61,051 nucleotides of DNA from Aurantimonas marianensis (GCF_024195285.1 NZ_JALHBS010000049.1:1-61051), one strand, 5' to 3'. Shown: positions 33,866 to 42,197, numbered from the stretch's first letter. Notes: a model not told the origin generated them from the letters alone. Translations and numbers: made by a program.

Positions 33866-34681
33866 TCACCGTCGCCGCGCCACCACCAGATGGCCAGGAG
33901 CCGGCTGCCCCTCCTGGAAGCGGACGACGATCGGTCCGCATTCCAGGCAATCGAAGCCATGCGCGGCGAGCCGGTCCACGAGATACGCCTCGCGGTGATG
34001 GAAGCGCTGGTGCGGGCCGACCATGAAATCGCGCCCTGCAAAGGTCGCCTCGGACAGCGTCTCGGTAGAGAAACCGAAGATTCCGCCGGGCGCCAGCCGT
34101 GCGGCGGCCCCGGAAAACAGCCCATCGAGGCCCCCCAGATAAGGCAGCACATCGGCGGCGACGAGCAAGTCGAAGACTTCGTCGTCGTCGAAGTCGGCGA
34201 GGAAGCCGACCGCCTCGCCGATATAGAGATCGTCGTAGATGCCCTTGTCGAAACAGGTCTCGATCATGCCTTCCGACAGATCGACGCCGATCAGTGTCGT
34301 CGCCCTATCCCGCAGCGCTTCGCCAACAAGCCCGGTGCCGCAACCCAGATCGAGCACGCGCCTGTAGGGACCGGGAGCGATAGCCGCGAGCCGGGCCGCC
34401 ATCAACCCGGGCACGCCGTAGCCGAGCTGGCGCACCAGTATGTCCTCGAACGCCTCGGCATGTTGATCGAACAGCGTCGCCACATAGGCCTCGCCGGCCG
34501 ATTCCGGCGCCTCGCCGAGCCCCATCGCCGCGATGCGCACCGCCGCGCCGCCATGGTCCTCGGGATCGATCGCAAGACATTCGCGATAGGCTTCGGCCGC
34601 AGCCGCGTGCGCGCCGGACTTTTCAAGCGACAGGGCCCGTTCATAGGCTTCCGTCAACGCCGCTTCGTCGAACCCGCTCAT
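33866..34681 (-). CDS. SAM-dependent methyltransferase with TPR-like N-terminus
   Basis: This class I methyltransferase has 271 residues. Residues 1-60 are helical and TPR-like (YERALSLEKSGAHAAAAEAYRECLAIDPED). The Rossmann methyltransferase domain then shows motif I RVLDLGCGTGLVGEAL, motif II LIGVDLSEGMI and LLVAADVLPYLGGLDG at the post-II region. The layout resembles bacterial TPR-methyltransferases whose substrates are unknown. The ATG at 34681 begins 2 bp after the upstream pyroglutamyl-peptidase-like gene stop, so the two are co-transcribed. Confidence 0.85.
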   Translation of the reverse strand: MSGFDEAALTEAYERALSLEKSGAHAAAAEAYRECLAIDPEDHGGAAVRIAAMGLGEAPESAGEAYVATLFDQHAEAFEDILVRQLGYGVPGLMAARLAAIAPGPYRRVLDLGCGTGLVGEALRDRATTLIGVDLSEGMIETCFDKGIYDDLYIGEAVGFLADFDDDEVFDLLVAADVLPYLGGLDGLFSGAAARLAPGGIFGFSTETLSEATFAGRDFMVGPHQRFHHREAYLVDRLAAHGFDCLECGPIVVRFQEGQPAPGHLVVARRR

Positions 34682-34683
34682 GG

Positions 34684-35328
34684 TTATGCTTCCTGTCTCG
34701 TATCCGCGCCGGCATGCAGCGCCGTTGCAAGCGCCCGGGCGGCTCGTTCGAGGGTTGCCGCCGGCACGCTGCAGAACACCTCCGGCAGGGTTTCGCTCGC
34801 GACGGTGTCGGCCACGGCCTCGTCGCTCAACGGAACATGGATGAAGCCGAAGCGTCGCACGCCAAGCGAGGCGGCATGGTAGGCAAGGCGGTAGAAGGTA
34901 TCGTTGCAGAGATAGCCGCCGGCGTCGGTCGACCACTCGAAGGAGGCGCCGGCGTCGCGCAAAGCGGCGGCGACGTCGTTCCATGGAAGATTGGCCGGCA
35001 GCGACTGGGGACCGTCAAGCACCGCCGGTCCCGACGGGAAGCCGCCGACAGCGTCCACCCTGCCGAGTTCGCGACGATTGCGCGCGACAAGTTCGAGGCG
35101 AAGGCGTTCAGCGCGCTGGTGGAGACCGAACAGCATGACGGTCGCCGGGCGGACCGCTTCGATGGCCGCTCTCAGCCGTGGCCAGCTCGCTTCCCAAGCA
35201 ACCGGCAGAACCTCGGCACGAAGTGCTCCCGCCTCGTCTTGATCGCGCTGCAGGGAAAGCGCGAGATCCTCGGTGGGGTTGCGTGGCGCGCCTGGAAAGG
35301 AGGAAAAGCCGGCGAAGAGAATAGACAT
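34684..35328 (-). CDS. pcp: pyroglutamyl-peptidase I family (C15) peptidase
   Basis: This protein of 214 residues is predicted to remove N-terminal pyroglutamate. It has the N-terminal GFSSFPGAPRNPTEDLA block (GF-x-x-F-x-x-NP-S/T). The putative triad is Glu in AERLRLELVARN, Cys in GGYLCNDTFYRL and His in FGFIHVPL. Sequence around these residues is somewhat diverged from classical Pcp, so the product is best called family-level. The ATG at 35328 (MSILFAGFSSF) or an upstream ATG at 35337 (MRS) are both possible. It is co-transcribed with the methyltransferase. Confidence 0.8.
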   Translation of the reverse strand: MSILFAGFSSFPGAPRNPTEDLALSLQRDQDEAGALRAEVLPVAWEASWPRLRAAIEAVRPATVMLFGLHQRAERLRLELVARNRRELGRVDAVGGFPSGPAVLDGPQSLPANLPWNDVAAALRDAGASFEWSTDAGGYLCNDTFYRLAYHAASLGVRRFGFIHVPLSDEAVADTVASETLPEVFCSVPAATLERAARALATALHAGADTRQEA

Positions 35329-35631
35329 GGAACGCATGAGCCTGAACGGGAATGGCGGGCGGCGCGGGAATCGCTGCGAGACCGTCCGTCCCGAAATGAA
35401 ACGTGAAGCTTGCCAAAAAACTTTTACTTGCAACGCCCGGCGCGGGATAGCATTCAAGGCATGTTTGGGCAATTTCGCGAACAAAGGTAATGGACGAACT
35501 GCGTATCGGAGGCGCCTCCTCCGGGTGGTATACCGAAACCGGATACCACGATGTATCGGTTCCCTTCCTCGTCAAGACTTGCCTGCCACCGCCACAAGGC
35601 GACACGTAATGCCAGGATAAGGACTCCGATA
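35329..35631. other. upstream region and structured leader of the cold-shock gene
   Basis: This 303-bp interval lies between the divergent pcp-like and csp genes. It holds a perfect 12-bp palindrome GGAGGCGCCTCC (35508-35519). It also holds a hairpin at 35526-35548 in which TGGTATACCG pairs with CGGATACCA through nine pairs and a bulged A. Both are 85-125 bp before the csp ATG, so they would be in a long 5' leader as is usual for cold-shock genes. The csp RBS is AGGATAAGGA (35614-35623). Confidence 0.45.
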
Positions 35632-35847
35632 ATGGCACAAACCGGGACGGTCAAATTCTTCAATACCGAGAAGGGCTTCGGGTTCATCAAGCCGGACGAC
35701 GGCGGCGCGGACATCTTCGTTCACATCTCGGCGGTGCAGGCGTCCGGCCTGCCGGGCCTTGAGGAGAACCAGAAGGTGTCTTACGAAACCGAACCCGACA
35801 AGCGCGGCAAGGGCCCCAAGGCGGTCAACCTCGAAGCGGCCGACTGA
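35632..35847 (+). CDS. cspA: cold-shock domain protein
   Basis: This is a nucleic-acid chaperone of the cold-shock family, 71 residues, one OB-fold. Sequence: TGTVKFFNTEKGFGFIKPDDG (RNP1 KGFGFI), then DIFVHISAV (RNP2) and the end KGPKAVNLEAAD. The ATG at 35632 is chosen from the RBS AAGGA eight bases upstream and from the canonical MAQTGTVKFF start. An intrinsic terminator follows at 35912. The long structured leader is consistent with post-transcriptional temperature control. Confidence 0.96.
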   Translation: MAQTGTVKFFNTEKGFGFIKPDDGGADIFVHISAVQASGLPGLEENQKVSYETEPDKRGKGPKAVNLEAAD

Positions 35848-35911
35848 CGGCGGAGGGATACGCAGGTGAAGCCGGCGCGAGAGTGCCGCGCCGGCACCAA
35901 AAGCTTGGGAT

Positions 35912-35943
35912 AGCCCGCCGCGCGTCGCACGGCGGGCTTTTTT
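35912..35943 (+). terminator. intrinsic terminator of csp
   Basis: AGCCCGCCG (35912-35920) pairs perfectly with CGGCGGGCT (35930-35938) across a 9-nt loop and is followed by TTTTT (total T-run of six). It lies 65 bp after the csp stop. This is the best Rho-independent terminator in the window. Confidence 0.92.
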
Positions 35944-36050
35944 GTCTCTCACCGCCGTGGTGGAGTGCCGGAACGGAACAGAATCGTCTGGCACGCAGCG
36001 TGCAAGGGCTCTGCCGAATGCCTCGAAAGGGGCCTAAACGGGAGAACGTC

Positions 36051-36857
36051 ATGCAAAGCCGAAACCGCTTGGCAACGCGCACGACCGCAGCCGCGCTGTC
36101 CTTTCTAATGCTGGCCTCCGTGCCCGCTGCGAGCGAACAGTCCCTCGACAGCGGTGGCCTCGGCGTCAGAACCGCCCAGATCATCGACTTTTCCGCTCAG
36201 GGCGAGGAATTTCTCGAGGATGGCGGCGGCATTCGGACCGCGCCCGATATCTACGTCACCGACGAGCGGGAGGAGTTTCTTGAAGATGGCGGCGGCATCC
36301 GGACCGCTCCCGATATCTATTCCACCAATGAACGCGAGGAGTTTCTGGAGGACGGCGGGTCGATCAAACTCAAGCCGAATTTCGACGTACTCACCGTGCG
36401 TGGGCGAAACCGCGCGTGGCGCGTGGTCGAGCGGCGGGGCATGTCGACCCGCTCGCAAGGTTCGTTCACGACGATCTCCACCGGGTCTTCCGGTCGCCCC
36501 GCCCTGCCCTCCCGCGCCACGACATGGAAGCGCCAGCACGGCTTCGATGCGGTGCCGAACGGACCGCGGATCATCGATGTCGCGAGCGAACGGCTGGATC
36601 GCCGTCCCATGCCGGCTTCCGGCATCGACATCATCGAGACCGGCGGCGCCAAGATCATCCGCATCGCTCCGGACTACGACCGGCATGCCGCCGCAGCTTC
36701 GGATCGAAGCGTGCCGCCCGCTCGCAAGGCGCGCGCCGGTGAGCCGTGGACGCCGCAATGGCTGAGCGCCTGCACCCGCGCCCATCCCAGCTTCGACCCG
36801 AATTTCGGCACCTATGTCGACGCGGCGGGCAATTCCCGGTTCTGCATCGGCGGTTGA
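36051..36857 (+). CDS. exported BA14K-like protein with tandem 22-residue repeats
   Basis: This is a 268-residue exported protein of unknown function. It starts with a signal peptide (LATRTTAAALSFLMLASVPAAS, cleavage after AAS). Residues about 52-117 consist of three tandem copies of a unit beginning EEFLEDGGGIRTAPDIY, preceded by a weaker copy (SLDSGGLGVRTAQIID). The C-terminus (SACTRAHPSFDPNFGTYVDAAG, then RFCI) matches the BA14K-family signature with its two Cys, the same as the end of the protein at 45.5 kb. An RBS GGGAGAACGTC precedes the ATG. BA14K proteins are Brucella/Rhizobiales surface antigens; the repeat region is not part of that family as I know it. Confidence 0.75.
   Translation: MQSRNRLATRTTAAALSFLMLASVPAASEQSLDSGGLGVRTAQIIDFSAQGEEFLEDGGGIRTAPDIYVTDEREEFLEDGGGIRTAPDIYSTNEREEFLEDGGSIKLKPNFDVLTVRGRNRAWRVVERRGMSTRSQGSFTTISTGSSGRPALPSRATTWKRQHGFDAVPNGPRIIDVASERLDRRPMPASGIDIIETGGAKIIRIAPDYDRHAAAASDRSVPPARKARAGEPWTPQWLSACTRAHPSFDPNFGTYVDAAGNSRFCIGG
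36204..36401 (+). repeat. three tandem 66-bp coding repeats
   Basis: Units are 36204-36269, 36270-36335 and 36336-36401, each 22 codons and in frame. Units 1 and 2 encode EEFLEDGGGIRTAPDIY followed by VTDER or STNER. Unit 3 is diverged after EEFLEDGG. DNA identity is lower than protein identity, with synonymous changes (gaggaatttctcgag versus gaggagtttcttgaa), so the expansion is not recent. A degenerate fourth copy precedes unit 1 at about 36138-36203. Confidence 0.9.
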
Positions 36858-36883
36858 CTGCCGGGCCCGACGGGGCGCGGCTA

Positions 36884-37522
36884 TCAGGTCAGAAACGGGT
36901 TGGTGCGTCGCTCGTCGCCGAGGCGTCCGCCCGGCCCGTGACCGCAGATGAAGCCCACGTCGTCGCCGAGCGGCAGCACCTTGTCCTTGATCGAGCGGAT
37001 CAGCGCGGCATGGTCGCCGCCCGGCAAATCGGTGCGTCCGATCGAGCCGGCAAACAGGACGTCGCCTGCATGCAGGAACTTCGCCTGGCGGTGAAAGAAA
37101 ACGACATGACCGGGCGCGTGACCCGGCGTGTGCAGCACCTCGAAGACATGCCCGGCGAGGCCGACCGTCTCGCCCTCCTCCAGCCATCGGTCCGGCGTGC
37201 AATTGCGCACTGCCCCGTCGACGCCGAACATCTGCGCCTGGGCCTCGAGGCCTGACAGCAGGAACGCATCGTCACGATGGGGACCGACGATGTCGACGCC
37301 GAGCCGCTCCTTCAGTTCCATGGCACCGCCCGCGTGATCGATATGGCCGTGGGTCAGCCAGATCGCCTCGATGGCGATGCCGGCGGCCTCGATCGCCGCG
37401 ACGATCCGGTCGACATCGCCGCCAGGGTCGACCACGACGCCGGTCTTGGCCTCGGTGTCGTAGAGGATGCAGCAGTTTTGCTGGAACGGAGTGACGGGAA
37501 CGATCTGGGCACTGAGTTGCAT
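36884..37522 (-). CDS. metallo-beta-lactamase fold hydrolase (glyoxalase II-like)
   Basis: This zinc-dependent hydrolase of 212 residues belongs to the small YcbL/GloB-like branch. Metal ligands are evident: THGHIDHAGG (HxHxDH), HTPGHAPGHV and VLFAGSIGRTDLPGGD, followed by a final ligand in CGHGPGG. It lacks the C-terminal HAGH domain of true glyoxalase II, so thioester hydrolysis is possible but unproven. It is transcribed alone, and the gap to the next gene upstream is 173 bp. Confidence 0.88.
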   Translation of the reverse strand: MQLSAQIVPVTPFQQNCCILYDTEAKTGVVVDPGGDVDRIVAAIEAAGIAIEAIWLTHGHIDHAGGAMELKERLGVDIVGPHRDDAFLLSGLEAQAQMFGVDGAVRNCTPDRWLEEGETVGLAGHVFEVLHTPGHAPGHVVFFHRQAKFLHAGDVLFAGSIGRTDLPGGDHAALIRSIKDKVLPLGDDVGFICGHGPGGRLGDERRTNPFLT

Positions 37523-37695
37523 CGAAATGGGAGTCTCCTCAACCAGTTGGGCGGCGCGGTTAATCTCAAACGTTAGTCAAGATCGCGCGGCCACCGTGTT
37601 GGACAGGGGAATAACCGCCGCCGCTCCTTGGCGCAAATGCGGCTTGGCTCAAGGTGAAATCCCGGCACGGGATCTGATTTCGGCGGCGCGCGGAC

Positions 37696-38367
37696 CTATG
37701 TGGTCGCGATCCAGATGACGTGGCGGGCACCGCGGCCCGTGCGGCTGGCGCGCACACGCGACTCGTCGACGCGGAAGCCTGCCTTGCGAAGCCGTCCGGT
37801 AAAGCCGCTGTCAGGTCCCTGCGACCAGACCGCCAGCACCCCGCCGGGACGCAGCGCGCGCCGCGCCGCCTCCAATCCCCTGAGATCGTACAGGCGGTCA
37901 TTGGCGTGGCTCGTAAGGCCCTCGGGGCCGTTGTCGACGTCGAGAAGGATCGCGTCATAGGCTGCCCGGGCGCCGCGAATGAGCTCGGCGACGTCCGTCA
38001 CCGCGATGCTCACGCGAGGATCGTCGAGGCTGCCGTCGAAGAGATGCGCCATCGGGCCTTTCGCCCAGGCGACCACCGCCGTCACAAGCTCGGCGACTGT
38101 GACGTCCGCGTCGCTGCTAAGATGAGAAAGGACGGCGCGCAGCGTAAACCCCATGCCGAGCCCGCCGACCAGCACGTGTGGCGTCGCCCGATCTGCGATC
38201 GTCTCGCAGGACAGGCGCGCGAGCGCCTCCTCCGAGCCCGAGAGCCGGCTGTTCATCAGCTCGTTGTCGCCCAGCATGATCGAGAACTCGGCGCCGCGCC
38301 GCATCAGCCGAAGCTCGCCCGTCGTCCCGGGAATCGACGCGCTGTCGAGCTTTTGCCAGGGGATCAT
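37696..38367 (-). CDS. spermidine synthase-like (SpeE-type Rossmann) protein
   Basis: This is a 223-residue class I methyltransferase-fold protein of the spermidine synthase/PMT family. It has VLVGGLGMGFTLRAVL (nucleotide loop), VTVAELVTAVVAWAKG and DAILLDVDNGPEGLTS, where polyamine synthases have DVI-x-D. Residues for decarboxylated SAM are not obvious, so it may not make spermidine. It is 35 bp downstream of ilvE on the same strand and may form an operon with it. Confidence 0.75.
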   Translation of the reverse strand: MIPWQKLDSASIPGTTGELRLMRRGAEFSIMLGDNELMNSRLSGSEEALARLSCETIADRATPHVLVGGLGMGFTLRAVLSHLSSDADVTVAELVTAVVAWAKGPMAHLFDGSLDDPRVSIAVTDVAELIRGARAAYDAILLDVDNGPEGLTSHANDRLYDLRGLEAARRALRPGGVLAVWSQGPDSGFTGRLRKAGFRVDESRVRASRTGRGARHVIWIATT

Positions 38368-38402
38368 CGCCGCATCGCCGTCCGATCGGCTCGCTGGGCG
38401 CC

Positions 38403-39293
38403 CTACTCCGCCGCCGCGCGCTGCGGATGTACGGCGGCTGTGTAATCCTCGACCAGCCGCCGCGTCGTCTCGCCGGGCGTGAACCGCCAGTCGGCGATCT
38501 CGGAGACCGGCGTCACCTCGGCCGCCGTGCCGCAGAGGAAGCATTCCTCGAAGCTTGCCAGCTCCTCCGGCATGATCACCCGCTCCTTCACCTCGATGCC
38601 GCGCCGGCGCGCGAGATCGATCACGGTGCGGCGGGTGATGCCGTCGAGGAAACAGTCGGGCGTCGGCGTATGCAGGACGCCGTCCTTGACGAAGAAGACG
38701 TTGGCGCCGGTCGCTTCGGCCACCTGACCGCGCCAGTCGAGCATCATCGCGTCGGCATAACCCTTGGCTTCCGCCGCGTGCTTGGAGATCGTACAGATCA
38801 TATAAAGGCCGGTGGCCTTGGCCTTGGAGGGCGCGGTGCGCGGGTCCGGCCGGCGATATTCGGCCAGATCCAGCCGGATTCCCTTCATGCGCTGTTCGGG
38901 ATCGAAATAGCTCGGCCATTGCCAGATGGCGATGGCCACGTTGATGCGGTTCTTCTGAGCCGACACGCCCATCATCTCCGAGCCACGGAAGGCGATCGGC
39001 CGGACATAGGCATCGGCGAAACCTTGCCGGTCGAGCAGTTCATTCGTCGCCGCGTCGATCTCGTCGGCGCTATAGGGCAGCGCGAAGCCCAGCAGGCGAC
39101 CGGACTCGATCAAACGCTCGGTGTGTTCGCGCAGCTTGAAGACCGTGCCGCCATAGGCTCGCTCGCCCTCGAAAACGGCGCTGGCATAATGAAGTCCATG
39201 CGTCAGCACGTGGATCTTGGCGTCCTTCCAGGGCACGAACTGGCCGTTGAACCAGATTTCGCCGTCAAGCTGGTCGAATGGAACATTGCTCAT
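38403..39293 (-). CDS. ilvE: branched-chain amino acid aminotransferase
   Basis: This class IV PLP aminotransferase of 296 residues interconverts branched-chain amino acids and 2-oxo acids. It has GEIWFNGQFVPWKDAKIHVLTHGLHYASAVFEGERAYGG (shared N-terminal block), PIAFRGSEMMGVSAQ, a KATGLYMICTISKHAAEAKGYADAMMLDWRG region containing the PLP Lys, and AEATGANVFFV. The C-terminal ITRRTVIDLARRRGIEV and CFLCGTAAEVTPV complete the fold. The start at 39293 is divergent from the MarR gene by 183 bp. Confidence 0.94.
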   Translation of the reverse strand: MSNVPFDQLDGEIWFNGQFVPWKDAKIHVLTHGLHYASAVFEGERAYGGTVFKLREHTERLIESGRLLGFALPYSADEIDAATNELLDRQGFADAYVRPIAFRGSEMMGVSAQKNRINVAIAIWQWPSYFDPEQRMKGIRLDLAEYRRPDPRTAPSKAKATGLYMICTISKHAAEAKGYADAMMLDWRGQVAEATGANVFFVKDGVLHTPTPDCFLDGITRRTVIDLARRRGIEVKERVIMPEELASFEECFLCGTAAEVTPVSEIADWRFTPGETTRRLVEDYTAAVHPQRAAAE

Positions 39294-39451
39294 GGTGCTC
39301 GCGACGCCTCTTCCGGCGTCCTCCCTATCATCGTCTGGCGGCGGTCGACTGTCGGCCGAGGGGTGGACCCGCGTCAATGTCTCTCGTCCATGCATGGCGG
39401 ATCAGCGACGGTTTCCACTCCTCGCCGTCCGGTGTAACAATAGTAGGAAAT

Positions 39452-39472
39452 TACGTCAATGGTACTGACCTA
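39452..39472. promoter_or_regulatory. candidate autoregulatory site of the MarR gene
   Basis: TACGTCA (39452-39458) and TGACCTA (39466-39472) form a 7-bp inverted repeat with one mismatch around a 7-nt spacer, ending 4 bp before the MarR ATG. MarR proteins often bind such palindromes over their own promoters. The match is modest. Confidence 0.3.
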
Positions 39473-39476
39473 AATT

Positions 39477-40025
39477 ATGGATGCTGCCCTGACCTCCGAT
39501 GTGCGCACGGACGATGCCGCCGAAGCCATTGTGCGGGAGCCCCTGCCGACCTTCGGACATCCGGACTTCCGGATGATCGAGCTGTTGTTCTTCGCCTATC
39601 GCGAATTTACCGCCGATGCCGACTCGATCCTGGCTCGCTACGGGTTCGGGCGCGCCCATCATCGCATCCTGCATTTCGTCAATCGCGCCCCCGGCATGAC
39701 CATCACCGATCTCCTCGACCTCCTGCAGATCACCAAGCAGTCGCTGTCGCGGGTGTTGCGCCAGCTCATCGACGATGGCTTCATCCGACAGATGCCGGGG
39801 GCGGAGGACCGCCGCCAACGCTGCCTCTATCCGACCGTGAAGGGGCGCGAACTGACGCTGGAGCTCTCGCGCGCCCAGGCCCGCCGGATCGAAGCCGCGT
39901 TGAGCGATGCCGCGCCCTCCGACGCAGCGCCGATCGGCGCCTTTCTCAGGCAGATGGCAGCGGATCGGCCGGCGACGCGGGAATGGTTCGCGAAGCAAGG
40001 TATCAACTGGAAAGACCCGCTATGA
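39477..40025 (+). CDS. petP: MarR-family regulator (PetP type)
   Basis: This winged-helix regulator has 182 residues. The helix-turn-helix spans about residues 60-105 (GMTITDLLDLLQITKQSLSRVLRQLIDDGFIRQ) followed by the wing EDRRQRCLYPTVKG. It overlaps an OmpR-type response regulator by ATGA and is followed by a sensor kinase. In Rhodobacter capsulatus an overlapping MarR/OmpR gene pair, petP-petR, is needed for bc1 and other cytochrome gene expression, and the arrangement here is the same. The symbol is given on that basis only. Confidence 0.8.
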   Translation: MDAALTSDVRTDDAAEAIVREPLPTFGHPDFRMIELLFFAYREFTADADSILARYGFGRAHHRILHFVNRAPGMTITDLLDLLQITKQSLSRVLRQLIDDGFIRQMPGAEDRRQRCLYPTVKGRELTLELSRAQARRIEAALSDAAPSDAAPIGAFLRQMAADRPATREWFAKQGINWKDPL

Positions 40026-40747
40026 ACGAGTGCGCAACGGAGACCTCGGGCGAGATGACATCGCTGGGAGACGATGCTCCCCACATTCTCGTCGTCGATG
40101 ACGACCGTCGTATCCGCTCGCTGCTGTCGCGGTTCCTGTCGGAGCAGAATTTCCGCGTCTCGGTGGCGGCCGATGCCAGGGAGGCCCGGCGTATTCTCGA
40201 AGGGCTCGACTTCGATCTCCTGATCGTCGACGTGATGATGCCCGGCGAGAACGGCATCGATCTGGTACGGGCGTTCCGCGTCGAGCGCCAGTCGCCGGTG
40301 CTGATGCTGACGGCGCGCTCGGAGACCGAGCAGCGGATCGAAGGGCTGACGGCCGGCGCCGACGATTATCTGCCGAAGCCGTTCGATCCGCGCGAGTTGC
40401 TTCTGCGCATCAACAACATCTTGCGGCGCGGGAGCCCGGCGCCGATCCAGAAGCTGGAACATGTACGCTTCGGCCCGTTCACCTTCACGCTCTCACGCCG
40501 CGAACTGAAACGCGGCCCGGAGGTGATCCGTCTGACCGAACGCGAGCAGGAGATGATGTCGCAGTTCGCCGGCAACCCGGGCGAGACGATCCAGCGTCAG
40601 GATCTCCTCGGCGACGAGACGGATGTAGGGGAACGGACCGTCGACGTCCAGATCAACCGCCTGCGCCGAAAGATCGAAAGCGATCCGGCGAACCCCTTGT
40701 GGCTCCAGACGGTGCGCGGCATCGGCTATCGCCTGAACACCGATTGA
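40022..40747 (+). CDS. petR: OmpR-family response regulator (PetR type)
   Basis: This response regulator has 241 residues. The receiver domain (residues 20-135) shows HILVVDDDRRIRSLL, phospho-acceptor Asp in LLIVDVMMPGENGI, Thr in LMLTARSETE and Lys in LPKPFDPREL. The C-terminal domain is an OmpR/PhoB winged helix ending VDVQINRLRRKIE and QTVRGIGYRL. The ATG overlaps the MarR stop (ATGA). The kinase follows 13 bp downstream. Direct repeats GTTCAG-N5-GTTCAG at 45.4 kb have the right shape for an OmpR-family site; a link is speculative. Confidence 0.93.
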   Translation: MNECATETSGEMTSLGDDAPHILVVDDDRRIRSLLSRFLSEQNFRVSVAADAREARRILEGLDFDLLIVDVMMPGENGIDLVRAFRVERQSPVLMLTARSETEQRIEGLTAGADDYLPKPFDPRELLLRINNILRRGSPAPIQKLEHVRFGPFTFTLSRRELKRGPEVIRLTEREQEMMSQFAGNPGETIQRQDLLGDETDVGERTVDVQINRLRRKIESDPANPLWLQTVRGIGYRLNTD

Positions 40748-40760
40748 GGCCGGAGCGTCC

Positions 40761-42191
40761 GTGACCCTGATCGAACGCCTCATCCAAAAGCGCCCGCGGC
40801 GGTTCGGGACGCGGTTTCGGCGTCGCGCGTGGCCGCCGCGCTGGCGATTTGGCAAACTGCCGACGATCGACATCTGGCGCGGGCCCCTGCGCCCCCTTCC
40901 GCGCATCACCCAGCGCTTCATGCCGAAGGGGCTCTATGCGCGCTCCCTGATCATCATCATCGCGCCGGTGGTTCTGCTGCAGGGCGTGGTGACGGTGGTG
41001 TTCATGGAGCGGCACTGGCAACTCGTGACCCAGCGGCTGTCGACCGCCGTGGTGCGCGACATTGCGGCGATCACCGACCTCGTCGAAGCGCAGGTCATCG
41101 AGGTCGCCCGCGACCGGCTTGGCCTCAACGTCTCGGTGCTGCCACCCGAACCATTGCCCGCCCTCGCTCCGAAGCCGTTCTTCAACATCCTCGACGGCAT
41201 CCTCAGCGAAGAGATTACCAAACGGATCGGGCGCCCCTTCTGGATCGATACGGTCGGCCAGTCCAAGATCGTCGAAGTCCGCATCCAGTTGGACGGCAAG
41301 GTTCTGCGCGTCTTCGCGCCGCGCAACTCCGCCTATGCCTCGAACACCCATATTTTCCTGGTGTGGATGGTCGGCACCTCGCTGGTGCTGATGATCATCG
41401 CCATCCTGTTTCTGCGCAACCAGATCCGCCCGATCCAGGCTTTGGCGGCGGCGGCCGAAGGTTTCGGGCGCGGCCAGCCGATGCCGCCGGATTTCCGCCC
41501 GCGCGGCGCCTCGGAGGTTCGGCGCGCCTCGCTCGCCTTCATCCAGATGCGCGACCGCATCGAGCGGCAGATGGAACAGCGCACCGCCATGCTGACCGGC
41601 GTCAGCCATGATCTGCGAACCATCCTGACACGCTTCCGACTGCAGCTTGCGCTGCTCGGCGAAGGCGAGGACCAGGACGAGTTGAACGCCGACGTCGACG
41701 AAATGCAGCGCATGCTGGAGGGCTATCTCGCCTTCGCCAAGGACGAAGCCGCCGAGGAGGTCGGTGAACTCGACCTTGTGCCGGTGCTCGGAAAATTCCG
41801 GACCGAAGCCAAGTTGAAGGACAAGCAGATCACGGTCGAAATCGTCGGCGATCCGCGTCTCGCGGTGCGACCGGATTCCTTCACCCGCATGGTGACCAAC
41901 GTCGTCACCAACGCCTTGCGCCATGGCGACCGCGTCCGCGTCCGCGCCCGCCATGAGGGGCGATGGCTGACCATCACCGTCGAGGACAACGGGACCGGCA
42001 TCGCCGCCGAGCAGCGCGAGGAAGTCTTCAAGCCGTTCGTACGGCTCGACACCGCCCGCAACATCGACAGCGGCGGCACCGGCCTCGGCCTTGCCATCGC
42101 GCGCGACATCGCCCGCGGCCACGGCGGCGACATCCTCCTGTCGGACAGCGAGCTTGGCGGCCTGCGCGCACTCATTCGCGTGCCGGCGTAG
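40761..42191 (+). CDS. EnvZ-type sensor histidine kinase
   Basis: This membrane sensor kinase of 476 residues has a basic N-terminal tail (RPRRFGTRFRRRAWPPR), a first membrane segment at about residues 65-85 (LIIIIAPVVLLQGVVTVVF) and a periplasmic domain of about 110 residues. A second segment follows at about 197-218 (IFLVWMVGTSLVLMIIAILFL), then a HAMP domain. The H-box is MTGVSHDLRTILTRFRLQL. The ATPase shows TNVVTNALRHGDRV, VEDNGTGI and GTGLGLAIARDIARGHGG. It is cognate to the upstream response regulator by position. It ends 6 bp from the converging csaA. Confidence 0.94.
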   Translation: MTLIERLIQKRPRRFGTRFRRRAWPPRWRFGKLPTIDIWRGPLRPLPRITQRFMPKGLYARSLIIIIAPVVLLQGVVTVVFMERHWQLVTQRLSTAVVRDIAAITDLVEAQVIEVARDRLGLNVSVLPPEPLPALAPKPFFNILDGILSEEITKRIGRPFWIDTVGQSKIVEVRIQLDGKVLRVFAPRNSAYASNTHIFLVWMVGTSLVLMIIAILFLRNQIRPIQALAAAAEGFGRGQPMPPDFRPRGASEVRRASLAFIQMRDRIERQMEQRTAMLTGVSHDLRTILTRFRLQLALLGEGEDQDELNADVDEMQRMLEGYLAFAKDEAAEEVGELDLVPVLGKFRTEAKLKDKQITVEIVGDPRLAVRPDSFTRMVTNVVTNALRHGDRVRVRARHEGRWLTITVEDNGTGIAAEQREEVFKPFVRLDTARNIDSGGTGLGLAIARDIARGHGGDILLSDSELGGLRALIRVPA

Positions 42192-42197
42192 CCCGGC

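Noticed and set aside
35527-35534. GGTATACC palindrome in the csp leader as a GntR operator like the one at 85-92
   Set aside because: It is part of a larger RNA-type hairpin and there is no metabolic link between the two genes; an 8-bp match can occur by chance.
36204-36401. Tandem repeats considered as a CRISPR array
   Set aside because: The repeats are in-frame coding units without spacers, and copies differ by synonymous changes.
39278-40021. Long plus-strand reading frame running into the response-regulator gene from upstream
   Set aside because: It crosses the MarR gene in another frame and has no homology before 40022. The regulator starts at 40022, where ATGA overlap and the receiver domain agree.
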